This document shows positions 6,485-16,448 of a stretch of DNA of 50,888 nt, one piece after another; position 1 is the first letter of the stretch; each line of letters opens with the position of its first letter. The notes below the pieces were generated by a model, which had not been told where the DNA came from, searched no databases, and was given only the letters and a program-made list of their open reading frames with translations. Made by a program: the position numbers and the translations under genes. The stretch is from Flavobacterium sp. ALJ2. Lineage in GTDB: Bacteria; Bacteroidota; Bacteroidia; Flavobacteriales; Flavobacteriaceae. The stretch spans positions 1 to 50,888 of the forward strand of contig NZ_JADNRC010000020.1 in NCBI RefSeq assembly GCF_015594725.1, read 5' to 3'.

Positions 6485-7621
6485 TTAAAACACATAATCT
6501 CTTAACAATTCTAAAGCCTGATTTATTTCCTTTTCAGAATTATAACTATGAATACAAAAACGCAATCGTTCCTGCCCTTCTGGAACTGTTGGAGACAAAA
6601 TTGCTTTTACATCAAATCCTTTTTCTTGCAGTTTTTGAGCAACAGCCTTTACATTTTCATTACCCGGAATAATTGCCGATTGAATTGTTGATTTACTTCT
6701 AACAAACATAGGCTGCAATCCCAAAAGTTTTTTTTGCTGATTGAAGTAAACAATATTCTGGCGTAGTATTTCGATAGTTTCTTTCTCAATCTCCAACTGC
6801 TGATAAGCTATAAAAATAGTAGCGACTGAATGTGGAGACAATCCTGTTGTATAAATAAAACTTCTTGCAAAATTAACGAGGTATTCTTTTAATTCTTGAC
6901 TACCAAGAACTGCTGCACCATGACATCCTAAACCTTTACCAAAAGTCATTATTCTGGCAAAAACTCTATTATGCAATCCTAAAAACTGCAATAACCCTTC
7001 GCCTTTCTCTCCAAAAACTCCTAATGCATGAGCTTCATCTATTACAAGATAACACTTATATTTTTCGGATAATAATACTAATTCCTCTAGATTTGGACAA
7101 TCTCCATCCATAGAAAAAACACTTTCGGTAACAATATAAATGATTGAATTTTGGTGTTTTACTATAAGTCGTTCTAAATCTTCAAAATCATTATGGTTAA
7201 ATTTATACGTTTTAGCATTCGACATTAAAATCCCATCCCGAATAGAAGCATGACTTAACTCATCGTACAAAATAACATCATTGCGCTGCGGCACAGCGCT
7301 AAAAAAACCAACATTGGCATCATAACCCGAATTAAAAATTAAAGCCGATTCTGACTCGTGAAACTGCGCTATAAGAGTTTCTGTAATTTTATACAAAGAA
7401 TGATTCCCTGAAATTAATCTTGAACCTGTAGCTCCATTTTGTATATTTCTGGTATCAAGTAAATATTGATGTGTTTTATTAAAAATTATTCCAGATTTTG
7501 AAAATCCAATATAATCATTAGAAGTAAAATCAATTGATGCATTAACATCTGGCAATTGTCTAAGTGCATTGTTTTGCTTTCTTATAACTAATTTTTGAAT
7601 AAGACTTTCTGGTAATTTCAT
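6485..7621 (-). CDS. bioF: 8-amino-7-oxononanoate synthase
   Basis: 378-residue alpha-oxoamine synthase that condenses a pimeloyl thioester with alanine, releasing CO2, to give KAPA, the first committed ring-forming precursor of biotin. Visible signs are GSRLISGNHSLY (66-77), FNSGYDANVG (96-105), IDEAHALGVFG (194-204, Asp195 and His198 at the cofactor) and Lys229 in TFGKGLGCHGAA, the pyridoxal-phosphate lysine. The family also contains glycine C-acetyltransferase, but length and neighbours favour BioF. It is separated from bioD-bioA by the sigma operon and has its own promoter. The -7 element CAAAGTTA (7627-7634) lies so close to the ATG that the transcript would have almost no leader. Confidence 0.9.
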   Translation of the reverse strand: MKLPESLIQKLVIRKQNNALRQLPDVNASIDFTSNDYIGFSKSGIIFNKTHQYLLDTRNIQNGATGSRLISGNHSLYKITETLIAQFHESESALIFNSGYDANVGFFSAVPQRNDVILYDELSHASIRDGILMSNAKTYKFNHNDFEDLERLIVKHQNSIIYIVTESVFSMDGDCPNLEELVLLSEKYKCYLVIDEAHALGVFGEKGEGLLQFLGLHNRVFARIMTFGKGLGCHGAAVLGSQELKEYLVNFARSFIYTTGLSPHSVATIFIAYQQLEIEKETIEILRQNIVYFNQQKKLLGLQPMFVRSKSTIQSAIIPGNENVKAVAQKLQEKGFDVKAILSPTVPEGQERLRFCIHSYNSEKEINQALELLRDYVF

Positions 7622-7626
7622 AAATA

Positions 7627-7634
7627 CAAAGTTA
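7627..7634 (-). promoter_or_regulatory. Putative bioF -7 promoter element
   Basis: CAAAGTTA (minus strand TAACTTTG) fits TAnnTTTG and ends only 5 bases before the bioF ATG, implying a near-leaderless mRNA. Confidence 0.35.
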
Positions 7635-7808
7635 TAAAATTAAGCCTGAATTTATTACCCATTCTATTTTTTTAGCGCTGCCGCTTTAGTTATCAGGATT
7701 TCATTTTATAGCCACTAAAAGTAAATTCAAACGATAGCCAGATTTATTATATTTTAGCCCAATTGAATTGTCATTAACTGAAAAGCTGAGATTAAAACTA
7801 AAACCATA

Positions 7809-7838
7809 AAAAAAGCCAGACAAATGTCTGGCTTTTTT
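7809..7838. terminator. Terminator after atpC
   Basis: Hairpin GCCAGAC (7815-7821) / GTCTGGC (7826-7832) with A-run and T-run flanks, 20 bases past the atpC stop. Confidence 0.85.
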
Positions 7839-7857
7839 AACTTTATTTTAAATTGTC

Positions 7858-8139
7858 TTAGTCTGCTAAAACAATTATCTTATTGTCTTTCATCTCGATA
7901 GTACCTGACACAATATCTAAAGTATAAGTTTGGTCATTTACTTTCGTGAATTTACCCGCTACTTCTTTAAAAAAACTGAAGCTTGGTGCTACAATTTTAA
8001 TAGTTCCTTTTTCTAAAATAGAAACAATAGGAGCGTGATGATTCAATATTTGAAAGCTTCCATCAACTCCTGGCAATGTAACTGAAGTCACATTTCCTGA
8101 AAATAATTTTGCTTCTGGTGATACTATTTCTAAAGTCAT
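7858..8139 (-). CDS. atpC: F1 ATP synthase epsilon subunit, short form
   Basis: 93 residues covering only the N-terminal beta-sandwich of subunit epsilon (MTLEIVSPEAKLFSGNVTSVTLPG, then GSFQILNHHAPIVSIL). This part binds the gamma subunit and the c-ring in the central stalk. The usual C-terminal pair of helices that can inhibit the enzyme is absent; that short form is common in Bacteroidetes. It directly follows atpD on the same strand (68-base gap) and precedes a strong terminator. Confidence 0.93.
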   Translation of the reverse strand: MTLEIVSPEAKLFSGNVTSVTLPGVDGSFQILNHHAPIVSILEKGTIKIVAPSFSFFKEVAGKFTKVNDQTYTLDIVSGTIEMKDNKIIVLAD

Positions 8140-8207
8140 TTTCTTTTAGTTTACAGTTTCAGTTAATAGTCTCAGCAAAATGCTGCGACCCAATACTGAA
8201 AACTAGA

Positions 8208-9719
8208 TTAAGCTTCTGCTAACATTTTCTCTCCAGCTTCGATTGCATCTTGAATAGACCCTTTAAGGTTGAAAGCTGCTTCTGGAAGATGATCTAACTC
8301 ACCATCGATAATCATGTTAAATCCTTTGATAGTATCTTTAATATCAACCAATACTCCAGGAATACCTGTAAATTGCTCCGCTACGTGGAACGGTTGAGAT
8401 AAGAAACGTTGTACACGACGTGCTCTTGATACAGATAATTTATCTTCTTCTGATAACTCTTCCATACCTAGAATCGCGATGATATCTTGTAATTGTTTGT
8501 ATTTTTGAAGAATTTCTTTTACTCTTTGTGCACAGTCATAGTGCTCATCACCTAAAATTTGAGGAGTCAAAATTCTAGAAGTAGAATCCAATGGATCTAC
8601 TGCTGGATAAATACCTAACTCAGCAATTTTACGAGACAATACTGTTGTTGCATCTAAGTGGGCAAAAGTTGTTGCTGGCGCCGGGTCAGTTAAATCATCC
8701 GCAGGTACGTAAACCGCTTGTACAGATGTAATCGAACCTTTGTTTGTAGATGTAATACGTTCCTGCATCGCACCCATTTCTGTTGCTAATGTTGGTTGGT
8801 ATCCTACCGCAGATGGCATACGACCTAAAAGTGCCGAAACCTCTGAACCTGCTTGTGTAAAACGGAAGATGTTATCAACGAAAAACAATACGTCTTTACC
8901 TTGATCTGTTCCTGCTCCATCACGGAAATACTCAGCGATAGATAATCCTGAAAGTGCCACACGTGCACGAGCTCCAGGAGGCTCATTCATTTGTCCGAAA
9001 ACGAAAGTAGCTTTAGACTCTCTCATTCCTGGCATATCTACTTTAGATAAATCCCATCCTCCATTTTCCATAGAGTGCATGAAATCATCACCATATTTTA
9101 TAATTCCTGACTCTAACATCTCACGAAGTAAGTCATTTCCTTCACGTGTTCTTTCTCCTACTCCTGCGAATACTGAAAGTCCACCGTGACCTTTTGCAAT
9201 ATTGTTAATCAACTCCTGAATTAATACTGTTTTTCCAACACCAGCACCACCAAACAATCCAATTTTACCCCCTTTTGAGTAAGGCTCGATCAAATCGATT
9301 ACTTTAATACCTGTGAACAATACTTCAGATGAAGTTGATAAATCTTCGAATCTTGGTGCTTGTCTGTGAATAGACAATCCATTCTCTCCCGTTTTTGGCA
9401 AGTTCCCTAAACCATCAATTGCATCTCCAATTACATTAAACAATCGACCATATACGTCTGGACCGATTGGCATTTGGATTGGATTTCCAGTTCCAACTAC
9501 TTCATATCCACGACTCAAACCATCTGTTGAGTCCATTGATATTGTACGAACTGTATTTTCTCCGATATGAGATTGTACTTCAAGAACTAACAATGTTCCG
9601 TCTTTTTTAGTGATTTCTAATGAATCATAAATTTTTGGAAGTTCAACATCTTTACCGTTGAAAACGACATCAACTACTGGTCCAATGATTTGGGCAACTT
9701 TTCCTATTACTTTTGACAT
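8208..9719 (-). CDS. atpD: F1 ATP synthase beta subunit
   Basis: 503-residue catalytic subunit of the membrane ATP synthase. Walker A is GGAGVGKT at residues 157-164, the catalytic glutamate is Glu189 in GVGERTREG, and ALLGRMPSAVGYQPTLATEM, the strongly conserved stretch of the family, is intact. It is first in an atpD-atpC pair that stands apart from the other F-ATPase genes, none of which are nearby; this split is usual in Bacteroidetes. A -7 element lies at 9782-9789. Confidence 0.98.
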   Translation of the reverse strand: MSKVIGKVAQIIGPVVDVVFNGKDVELPKIYDSLEITKKDGTLLVLEVQSHIGENTVRTISMDSTDGLSRGYEVVGTGNPIQMPIGPDVYGRLFNVIGDAIDGLGNLPKTGENGLSIHRQAPRFEDLSTSSEVLFTGIKVIDLIEPYSKGGKIGLFGGAGVGKTVLIQELINNIAKGHGGLSVFAGVGERTREGNDLLREMLESGIIKYGDDFMHSMENGGWDLSKVDMPGMRESKATFVFGQMNEPPGARARVALSGLSIAEYFRDGAGTDQGKDVLFFVDNIFRFTQAGSEVSALLGRMPSAVGYQPTLATEMGAMQERITSTNKGSITSVQAVYVPADDLTDPAPATTFAHLDATTVLSRKIAELGIYPAVDPLDSTSRILTPQILGDEHYDCAQRVKEILQKYKQLQDIIAILGMEELSEEDKLSVSRARRVQRFLSQPFHVAEQFTGIPGVLVDIKDTIKGFNMIIDGELDHLPEAAFNLKGSIQDAIEAGEKMLAEA

Positions 9720-9781
9720 TACTGTATGTATTTATTAAATAGCTATTTAGGTTTAACGAAAACACCTCTTTTTTCAGTGCG

Positions 9782-9810
9782 CAAAGATAATTTTTAAAAT
9801 ACAAAATCAA
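9782..9810 (-). promoter_or_regulatory. Putative atpD promoter
   Basis: CAAAGATA at 9782-9789 (minus strand TATCTTTG) fits TAnnTTTG; CAA at 9808-9810 (TTG on the minus strand) sits 18 bases upstream, a plausible -33 element. The leader to the ATG at 9719 would be about 57 bases. Confidence 0.5.
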
Positions 9811-9903
9811 TAACTTTTTTTGGAAAAATACTATAATTTTTACACTTAATAAAAATAAACACTTTGATCGCACAAAAGACCATCTTTTTAGCCCAATTAA
9901 AAA

Positions 9904-9933
9904 AAACCACCTCATCACAAAAACAGGTGGTTT
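9904..9933 (-). terminator. Terminator after the GDSL lipoprotein gene
   Basis: Arms AAACCACCT (9904-9912) and AGGTGGTTT (9925-9933), followed in the leftward direction by a T-rich stretch. Confidence 0.75.
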
Positions 9934-9952
9934 CCTACTAAAAAAATTGGAT

Positions 9953-11404
9953 TTATTGTAAATTTGCTGGATATTGAATTGGATAAATTCTCAAATCAAC
10001 ATGTCGCAATGTAGAATTATATTTTACATTAATAGCATCTACAAAAATATTAGCTATTAATGCATATCCTCTTGCACTTGGATGTACCCCATCTAACGAA
10101 AAAGCCCCTCCAGTTACATAAGCAGATGTCATATTAAAATTTCCGAAATTAATACCTGTCGTAGATACTTGCGTCATGGTAGCTCTTGTATCTACAAAAG
10201 CCAACCCTTTAGCAGTAGCAGTAGCTTCTATCGTAATATTATAAGCATCTGTAGCTGCTTTTAGTTCTTTTACTTCACTTTCTGACAATACCCATCTATC
10301 TTGTAAAGGCACAGCCGTTCCGTTTCCTGCTGATAAATGATCCTTAGCAGCCGTTCCTTGAGAACTCAAAACAATATAGTCCTTATTAGTCGTTTGTCTT
10401 AATTTTATTAGTCCAGGATTTACCCCGGTAATGTCTGTAAGGTATTCATCAATCATCACTGCTCCATTTTTTCCAACTACAAAATTAATAGTTCTTTGTA
10501 CTCTTTCGGCCTCAGTAATTAGTCCTGCGTTTTTCGCAGCCACTAAACCACCATTGTAACTTGCATAAGCATTGTTTAAAGCAGTTACTTGTGCCGCAAC
10601 AAGAGTTAATGGATTAAATCCTACGGTTGTAAAAAACGGGAGCGCACTGACATAAGGAATATTAGCAACAACTCCTTTTGCTCCTTTTGCAGTTAAATCA
10701 GTAACAAGTTTTTCGTAAGCAAAATTAAATGTCGCTGTTGGTGTTATAGGATCCGTTCCATCTCCACCAGTTGTTGCGTAACCCAAAACGTCATTACCTC
10801 CTATCCACAAGGAAAAGAACGTTGGATTTTGATCTGTAGCGTCTTTTAAAACAGTAGTTCCTGGCGCAGTAGCAAACCGAACAAAATACGGATTTGCAGT
10901 ACCCAAAGATAACCCAGCAGGATTACCATATCCTGGCGCTATTAAATGATAGCTTTTTGCACCAGGAAGACCCAGATTATTAAAAGGCCCTGTTATATGT
11001 GTCATAACCTCAGTTGTGGAAGCAAATGGCACGGGTGCAATCTTTGGAGTACCATCTAGATTAAATCCTAATATTGCAAGTCTTGCCCCAAATTTTGGAT
11101 TTGGAGCACCGCCAAATAACAAACCCCCAACATTATCCGAAGTCAATGGCGTCTTAAACTCTCCACCCCCAGCAGCCGTAAACTGTTGAGATAATATATT
11201 AGCATAAGAGCCTCCTTGTCCTTTTATAAATAAAGCTCCATCACTATATCCTGCTGCAAATGAATCCCCCAAAGCTACATACTTTGTAAAAACTGCTGAA
11301 CCTGGTGTTACTGGAACTTCTGCTGGTGTTGTATCTTCGTCATCGTTATTACATGCTACAAAGGCTAATGAAACCAATAATAGCCATCTAAAATTTTTTA
11401 TCAT
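9953..11404 (-). CDS. SGNH/GDSL-type hydrolase lipoprotein
   Basis: 483 residues with a lipoprotein signal (LAFVAC, lipidated Cys18) and an Asp-rich linker (NNDDED) typical of exported Bacteroidetes lipoproteins. The SGNH fold carries GDSFAAGYSDG with nucleophile Ser48, WIGGNDVLGYA (oxyanion Asn), and DGVHPS with Asp438 and His441. Such enzymes hydrolyse esters of lipids or acyl-sugars. The gene lies 79 bases after the TonB-dependent receptor on the same strand, so the pair is probably one operon in which the enzyme processes something the receptor imports or binds. The substrate is not evident. Confidence 0.88.
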   Translation of the reverse strand: MIKNFRWLLLVSLAFVACNNDDEDTTPAEVPVTPGSAVFTKYVALGDSFAAGYSDGALFIKGQGGSYANILSQQFTAAGGGEFKTPLTSDNVGGLLFGGAPNPKFGARLAILGFNLDGTPKIAPVPFASTTEVMTHITGPFNNLGLPGAKSYHLIAPGYGNPAGLSLGTANPYFVRFATAPGTTVLKDATDQNPTFFSLWIGGNDVLGYATTGGDGTDPITPTATFNFAYEKLVTDLTAKGAKGVVANIPYVSALPFFTTVGFNPLTLVAAQVTALNNAYASYNGGLVAAKNAGLITEAERVQRTINFVVGKNGAVMIDEYLTDITGVNPGLIKLRQTTNKDYIVLSSQGTAAKDHLSAGNGTAVPLQDRWVLSESEVKELKAATDAYNITIEATATAKGLAFVDTRATMTQVSTTGINFGNFNMTSAYVTGGAFSLDGVHPSARGYALIANIFVDAINVKYNSTLRHVDLRIYPIQYPANLQ

Positions 11405-11483
11405 GATTTGTTATTTTATACATTAATATTCATTTTCCCAAGCTTCTCACTTTAATAAGAAGCATCTAATTATATAGCTATAA

Positions 11484-14291
11484 TTACGGGTTAATTGTCC
11501 ATGAAGCAAACCATTGTTGCCCTATTAAACCTGCCCCTATTACCTGAATATAATCTTTTCCAAAAATATTTGTAGCTCCAACCTTGATAACCGATTTTAA
11601 CTTAGGTATTCCATAATTTACCTGAGCATCAAATACTGTATTCTCCGGAACCATTCCGTCAGCAAAAGATGCCTCCCATAAATACTCGGTATTCCATCTT
11701 ATGTTCATATTAAATCCAAAATTTTTAAATAATTTAGAATTCCCTAACGAACCTTTAATTCTATGTTTTGGAGTATTAAATCCAGCAACAAATCCTGGAT
11801 CTTTTGACTGATCAAAATTAAATTGTGAATAATTATAATTTACCCCTACTTCAAAATCTTTATATACCTTTTTAGACAACCCAACTCCAACTCCAAAAGA
11901 GGTGATTTGAGCAGTTGTATTCGTATAGACTTGATAAACTCTTCTGTCACCAAATGCTAATGCCTGATAACTTTGTTGTACTGCTGGATTAGTAACATCT
12001 GTTCCTGCTGTTCCATAATACGGACTAATCACTCGGGCTGTATTCATAAAATTATCATAAATATTATAATATGCATTAACATCAATTGAAAAATCTCTTA
12101 CTACTGAACGATATCCAACTTCAAAAGCCTGTACTTCTTCTGGCTTTACCAATCCAATTTTAGCCACTTCAAGACTTGCCGGATTTCCAGAAGCCCCAAA
12201 TGCTTGCACAGAAGCTACTGTATATGCATTTTCATAAGCTTTATGACCATTCATTGTCACTGTAGCCGGATTACCAGCTGCCTGACCTGCTAAACTCACC
12301 TCTCTTACTTCTGTAAAACGATCTAAATTTTCTGCTGCTGAACCAATTAATGCAAACGGACCTAAATCCAAACCAATATATTGATCCTGTGTTGTTGGAT
12401 TTCTAAAACCAGTTTGGTACGATACTCTAAAATTATGTACTCTGGTCGCTCCTGCGGAATAAACAAATGCTATTCTTGGTGATACATTTCCTTTAAAATT
12501 TTGGCTTTTGTCATAACGGATAGATCCTGTGAATTTCAGTCTATCGTCCATCCATTTTTTAGCAAGTTGCGTATACGCTCCATATTCTTTATAGTTTAAC
12601 GGACCATCGTAATCTGTAAAGATGGTTCCTTCAGAGTTCATTACATACTCTCTCCAAGAACCTCCAACTTGAATTTCAGCAAAATCAATAAGGTCTTTAA
12701 AGTTGTAATTTACATCGGAATGGTACAATTTAGAGTTATCTATAAACTTTGCTCCCTCTTTTAGATTTGGATTATCTATTACAGTTGCAAATGCAGTTGC
12801 AAATTGCGGAGAGCCTGGCTCAAATCTTGCCGATCTCGGAGCACTAGGATTGGCTGGATCAATATTTGGTGTCAAGCCTAAACCTGGCGAAACATTATAA
12901 TCTGCAAAAGTCCTGGCATACTTCGCTGCATCATTTGCATTAAGCCCTAATACTGCAGAAGACAATTGAAAAGATCTAGCATAATCTGTAAACCAGTTCG
13001 TATCTGATTTAGCAGCTCTATTTACGTTCCAACCAGCAAAACGCATATCATAAGAATCTCCCGCATCTTCATTTGTCATATAAACCCTTGCAAAAAAGTT
13101 TTTCCCTTTTACCTCTAATTTGGTTTGTCCCATAAAAAAGTTCTTCAAAGAATACCTGTTTGCTCCTTGATAAATAGTACTACCGATACCTAATTTATAT
13201 TGAAATATAATTTCAGTTTCACTTTCCCAAGGCTTAAGATGCATTGCGAAATCTGCTTTTACACTTTCTGATTTATTATTATTTAGATCTTTTTCATGAT
13301 AACCCGTTCTACTTACCTGTCCTACATTTGGAAGAAAAGTAGTAACCTCATCTCCATAAATATTTAACCCATCATAATTTTGATTATTAGCATGTCCGAT
13401 AGAACCTCCTGTCAAACTTCTTTGATCATCTGCAATCCACTCAGTTGCTCTGATGAAATTAAAATTTGCTTTTATTGCAAAATGTTTACTAAATGCAGTA
13501 GCTGCCCTAAAACCAAAATCTACATAATCATTTGTACCTGCCACATCTTGTGAAGTTTGTCCGTATTTAAAATAAGTACTAACTCCTTGATTTGTAAATG
13601 GACTTTTACTGTTCATAAACAAGATACCATTGAAGGCATTGGCTCCATAAAGTGCAGATGACGCCCCAGGCAAAAGCTCTACACTTGCCACATCTAAATC
13701 ATTCAGTCCAATTAAGTTTCCTAGCACAAAGTTCAATGCTGGAGAGGAATTATCCATACCATCTACCAATTGCATAAAACGCGTATTAGCAACAGTTGCA
13801 AAACCTCTCGTATTTACCGATTTAAACGAAATACTACTGGTATTAAAAATAACTTCTTTTAGATTCTCCAAACCTTCATAAAAAGACGGAGCCGTAGTAT
13901 TTCTTATTTCCTGAATACCCATTCTTTCAATTGTAACCGGTGATTCAATTACTCTTTCTGGAGTTCTCGAAGCCGAAACCACAATCTCATTCAACATAGT
14001 TCTTTCCTCAACTAACATCACATTGACTTTTTGGTTTGCCGAAGTCACATTGACAGTTTTAGTCTCATACCCAACTGCCGTAATCCTAATCGTTAACGGT
14101 AGATTTTTGGATGACTTTAAAATAAATGAACCGTCAAAATCAGTAGAGCTACTGCTGGCCTCCCCGACAACATTAATATTAGCTCCGGGAATTGCTTCTT
14201 TTTTATTATCGGTAACGGAACCTGAAATTGTACTCTGCGCAAAGGATACCCCGCAAAAGAACAATGATAGAATAAGTAAATACATTCTCAT
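11484..14291 (-). CDS. TonB-dependent outer-membrane receptor with carboxypeptidase-like N-terminal domain
   Basis: 935 residues: signal peptide ending near SFAQ (residue 19), a CarboxypepD_reg-like domain at about 20-95 (ISGSVTDNKKEAIPGANINV), a plug domain at about 110-225 (LNEIVVSASRTPERVIESP... VNTRGFATVANTRFMQLVDG), and a beta-barrel to the end, which closes on an aromatic-rich strand (WFASWTINP). It imports a ligand across the outer membrane using TonB energy. No SusD-like gene is next to it, so this is not a classical polysaccharide locus. A GDSL lipoprotein follows. The ligand is unknown. Confidence 0.92.
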   Translation of the reverse strand: MRMYLLILSLFFCGVSFAQSTISGSVTDNKKEAIPGANINVVGEASSSSTDFDGSFILKSSKNLPLTIRITAVGYETKTVNVTSANQKVNVMLVEERTMLNEIVVSASRTPERVIESPVTIERMGIQEIRNTTAPSFYEGLENLKEVIFNTSSISFKSVNTRGFATVANTRFMQLVDGMDNSSPALNFVLGNLIGLNDLDVASVELLPGASSALYGANAFNGILFMNSKSPFTNQGVSTYFKYGQTSQDVAGTNDYVDFGFRAATAFSKHFAIKANFNFIRATEWIADDQRSLTGGSIGHANNQNYDGLNIYGDEVTTFLPNVGQVSRTGYHEKDLNNNKSESVKADFAMHLKPWESETEIIFQYKLGIGSTIYQGANRYSLKNFFMGQTKLEVKGKNFFARVYMTNEDAGDSYDMRFAGWNVNRAAKSDTNWFTDYARSFQLSSAVLGLNANDAAKYARTFADYNVSPGLGLTPNIDPANPSAPRSARFEPGSPQFATAFATVIDNPNLKEGAKFIDNSKLYHSDVNYNFKDLIDFAEIQVGGSWREYVMNSEGTIFTDYDGPLNYKEYGAYTQLAKKWMDDRLKFTGSIRYDKSQNFKGNVSPRIAFVYSAGATRVHNFRVSYQTGFRNPTTQDQYIGLDLGPFALIGSAAENLDRFTEVREVSLAGQAAGNPATVTMNGHKAYENAYTVASVQAFGASGNPASLEVAKIGLVKPEEVQAFEVGYRSVVRDFSIDVNAYYNIYDNFMNTARVISPYYGTAGTDVTNPAVQQSYQALAFGDRRVYQVYTNTTAQITSFGVGVGLSKKVYKDFEVGVNYNYSQFNFDQSKDPGFVAGFNTPKHRIKGSLGNSKLFKNFGFNMNIRWNTEYLWEASFADGMVPENTVFDAQVNYGIPKLKSVIKVGATNIFGKDYIQVIGAGLIGQQWFASWTINP

Positions 14292-14535
14292 TTGGTTAGT
14301 TTTAGATGGTTTATGTTACCAAAGTACAAATATTTTTGATATTACTAAAAAAATGTTAAAAAAAATTAATTTTCCTTAACTTTTAAGCAACAAAAATACA
14401 TATTACACATTGGTGTTTTTTTAAACTTTTAACAACTATCTCTCCATAACTCATTGAAATATACTATGCATACATCTTATTTTGAAGAAAAAAATGAATA
14501 TTCTACAAAAATGAATTCCTTAATTTTTTGTTATA

Positions 14536-14564
14536 AAAAAAGCGAGATATAAATCTCGCTTTTT
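14536..14564 (-). terminator. glmS terminator
   Basis: Hairpin GCGAGAT (14542-14548) / ATCTCGC (14553-14559) with A-run and T-run flanks, just past the glmS stop. Confidence 0.85.
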
Positions 14565-14590
14565 CAAATACTTATGTTTTTATTTGCTTT

Positions 14591-16438
14591 TTATTCTACA
14601 GTAACTGACTTCGCCAAGTTTCTTGGTTGATCGACATTACAACCTCTCATAACTGCTATATGATAAGATAAAAGCTGTAATGGAATCGTAGTAATTAATG
14701 GTGATAATGCATCTGAAGTTTCAGGTATTTCAATCACGTAATCCGCTAATTCACGCACTTGTGTATCTCCCTTAGTTACTACTGCAATAATTTTTCCACT
14801 TCTGGATTTTATTTCCTGAATATTACTTACAATTTTATCGTAATGTCCTTGCTTAGGCGCAATTACTATTACTGGCATATGCTCATCTATTAAAGCAATT
14901 GGCCCGTGCTTCATTTCTGCCGCAGGATACCCTTCAGCATGAATGTATGAGATTTCTTTAAGCTTCAAAGCTCCTTCAAGTGCTACAGGAAAATTATACC
15001 CTCTTCCTAAGTACAAACAGTTTGGAGAATCCTTGAACACTCCTGCAATTTCTTTGGCAACATCATTTGTTTCCAAAGCTTCTTTTACCTTATCTGGGAT
15101 AAGTTCAAGCTCTTGCAAATATCTATGGAAATCTGGACTAGACAATGTTCCTTTTGCTTTTGCTAAACGCAAAGCAATCATTGTTAATACAGTAATTTGA
15201 GTTGTAAATGCTTTTGTAGAAGCAACTCCAATCTCTGGACCTGCATGCGTATAAGCACCTGCATGAGTCTCTCTAGAAATAGAAGAACCTACAACATTAC
15301 ATACACCAAACACAAATGCTCCATGCTCTTTTGCCAATTTAATAGCAGCCATAGTATCAGCGGTCTCTCCTGATTGAGAAATTGCTATAACTACATCTGT
15401 TTTATTGATAATAGGATTACGGTATCTAAATTCTGAAGCATATTCAACCTCTACTGGAATTCTGGCAAATTCCTCAAAGATATATTCTGCAACTAAACCT
15501 GCATGCCATGAAGTACCACAAGCAACGATAATTATTCTGTCGGCATTAAGAAATTTTTCTAAATTATCTTCAACACCAGCTAACTGAACAATGCCTTCAT
15601 TAGCATGAAGTCTTCCTCTATAGGTGTCTTTTATAACACTAGGCTGCTCATATATTTCTTTAAGCATGAAATGGTCATAACCACCTTTTTCAATTTGCTC
15701 TAAATTCATTTGAAGTTCCTGAATATAAGGATCAACTAATGAATCGTCTTTAATTTTTCTGATTTTGATAGGCTTATGCAATCTAATGTTTGCCATTTCT
15801 CCATCTTCTAGATAAACTGCATTTGAAGTATATTCAATAAAAGGCGAAGCATCAGATGCAATAAAATACTCTCCTTCACCTACTCCAATTGCCAATGGGC
15901 TACCCAATCGAGCAGCTACAATTTCATTTGGATTTTTTCTATCAAATACTGCAATAGCATAAGCTCCTACAACTTGATTTAATGCAACTTGCACTGCCTT
16001 ACCTAATTTAAGGTTTTCTTTTTTCTGAACTTCTTCAATCAAATTTACCAATACTTCAGTATCAGTATCCGAATGAAAAACATATCCTCTTTTTATTAAT
16101 TCTTCTTTAAGCGGAGCATAGTTTTCAATAATACCATTATGTATTATTGCTAAATCTCCAGAATTAGATAAATGGGGATGCGAATTCACATCATTAGGAA
16201 CACCATGTGATGCCCAACGCGTATGTCCTATTCCTATAGTTCCATTTGTAGTAAAACCCTCTTTAGCTTTAGCTTCAAGATCTGAAACTTTACCTTTTGT
16301 TTTACAGAGTTTAATTGCTTCTCCGTCATATAACATAACTCCAGCACTATCATACCCTCTGTATTCGAGTCGTTTTAGTCCTTTTATTATTATAGGATAC
16401 GCCTCTCTATATCCAATATATCCAACAATTCCGCACAT
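14591..16438 (-). CDS. glmS: Glutamine--fructose-6-phosphate aminotransferase
   Basis: 615 residues. Makes glucosamine-6-phosphate from fructose-6-phosphate and glutamine, the entry to peptidoglycan and lipopolysaccharide sugars. Cys2 (MCGIVGYIG) is the glutaminase nucleophile, with the class II amidotransferase domain at about 2-220, followed by two SIS domains (first around ACGTSWHAG, second around LGRGYNFPVALEGALKLKE) and the conserved end LAKSVTVE. Full length. No room exists for a glmS ribozyme in the 10-base gap to the upstream DUF4270 gene, with which it is probably co-transcribed. Confidence 0.98.
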   Translation of the reverse strand: MCGIVGYIGYREAYPIIIKGLKRLEYRGYDSAGVMLYDGEAIKLCKTKGKVSDLEAKAKEGFTTNGTIGIGHTRWASHGVPNDVNSHPHLSNSGDLAIIHNGIIENYAPLKEELIKRGYVFHSDTDTEVLVNLIEEVQKKENLKLGKAVQVALNQVVGAYAIAVFDRKNPNEIVAARLGSPLAIGVGEGEYFIASDASPFIEYTSNAVYLEDGEMANIRLHKPIKIRKIKDDSLVDPYIQELQMNLEQIEKGGYDHFMLKEIYEQPSVIKDTYRGRLHANEGIVQLAGVEDNLEKFLNADRIIIVACGTSWHAGLVAEYIFEEFARIPVEVEYASEFRYRNPIINKTDVVIAISQSGETADTMAAIKLAKEHGAFVFGVCNVVGSSISRETHAGAYTHAGPEIGVASTKAFTTQITVLTMIALRLAKAKGTLSSPDFHRYLQELELIPDKVKEALETNDVAKEIAGVFKDSPNCLYLGRGYNFPVALEGALKLKEISYIHAEGYPAAEMKHGPIALIDEHMPVIVIAPKQGHYDKIVSNIQEIKSRSGKIIAVVTKGDTQVRELADYVIEIPETSDALSPLITTIPLQLLSYHIAVMRGCNVDQPRNLAKSVTVE

Positions 16439-16448
16439 ATATATTTAA

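Noticed and set aside
16439..16448. glmS ribozyme upstream of glmS
   Set aside because: Only 10 bases separate glmS from the upstream gene, far too little.
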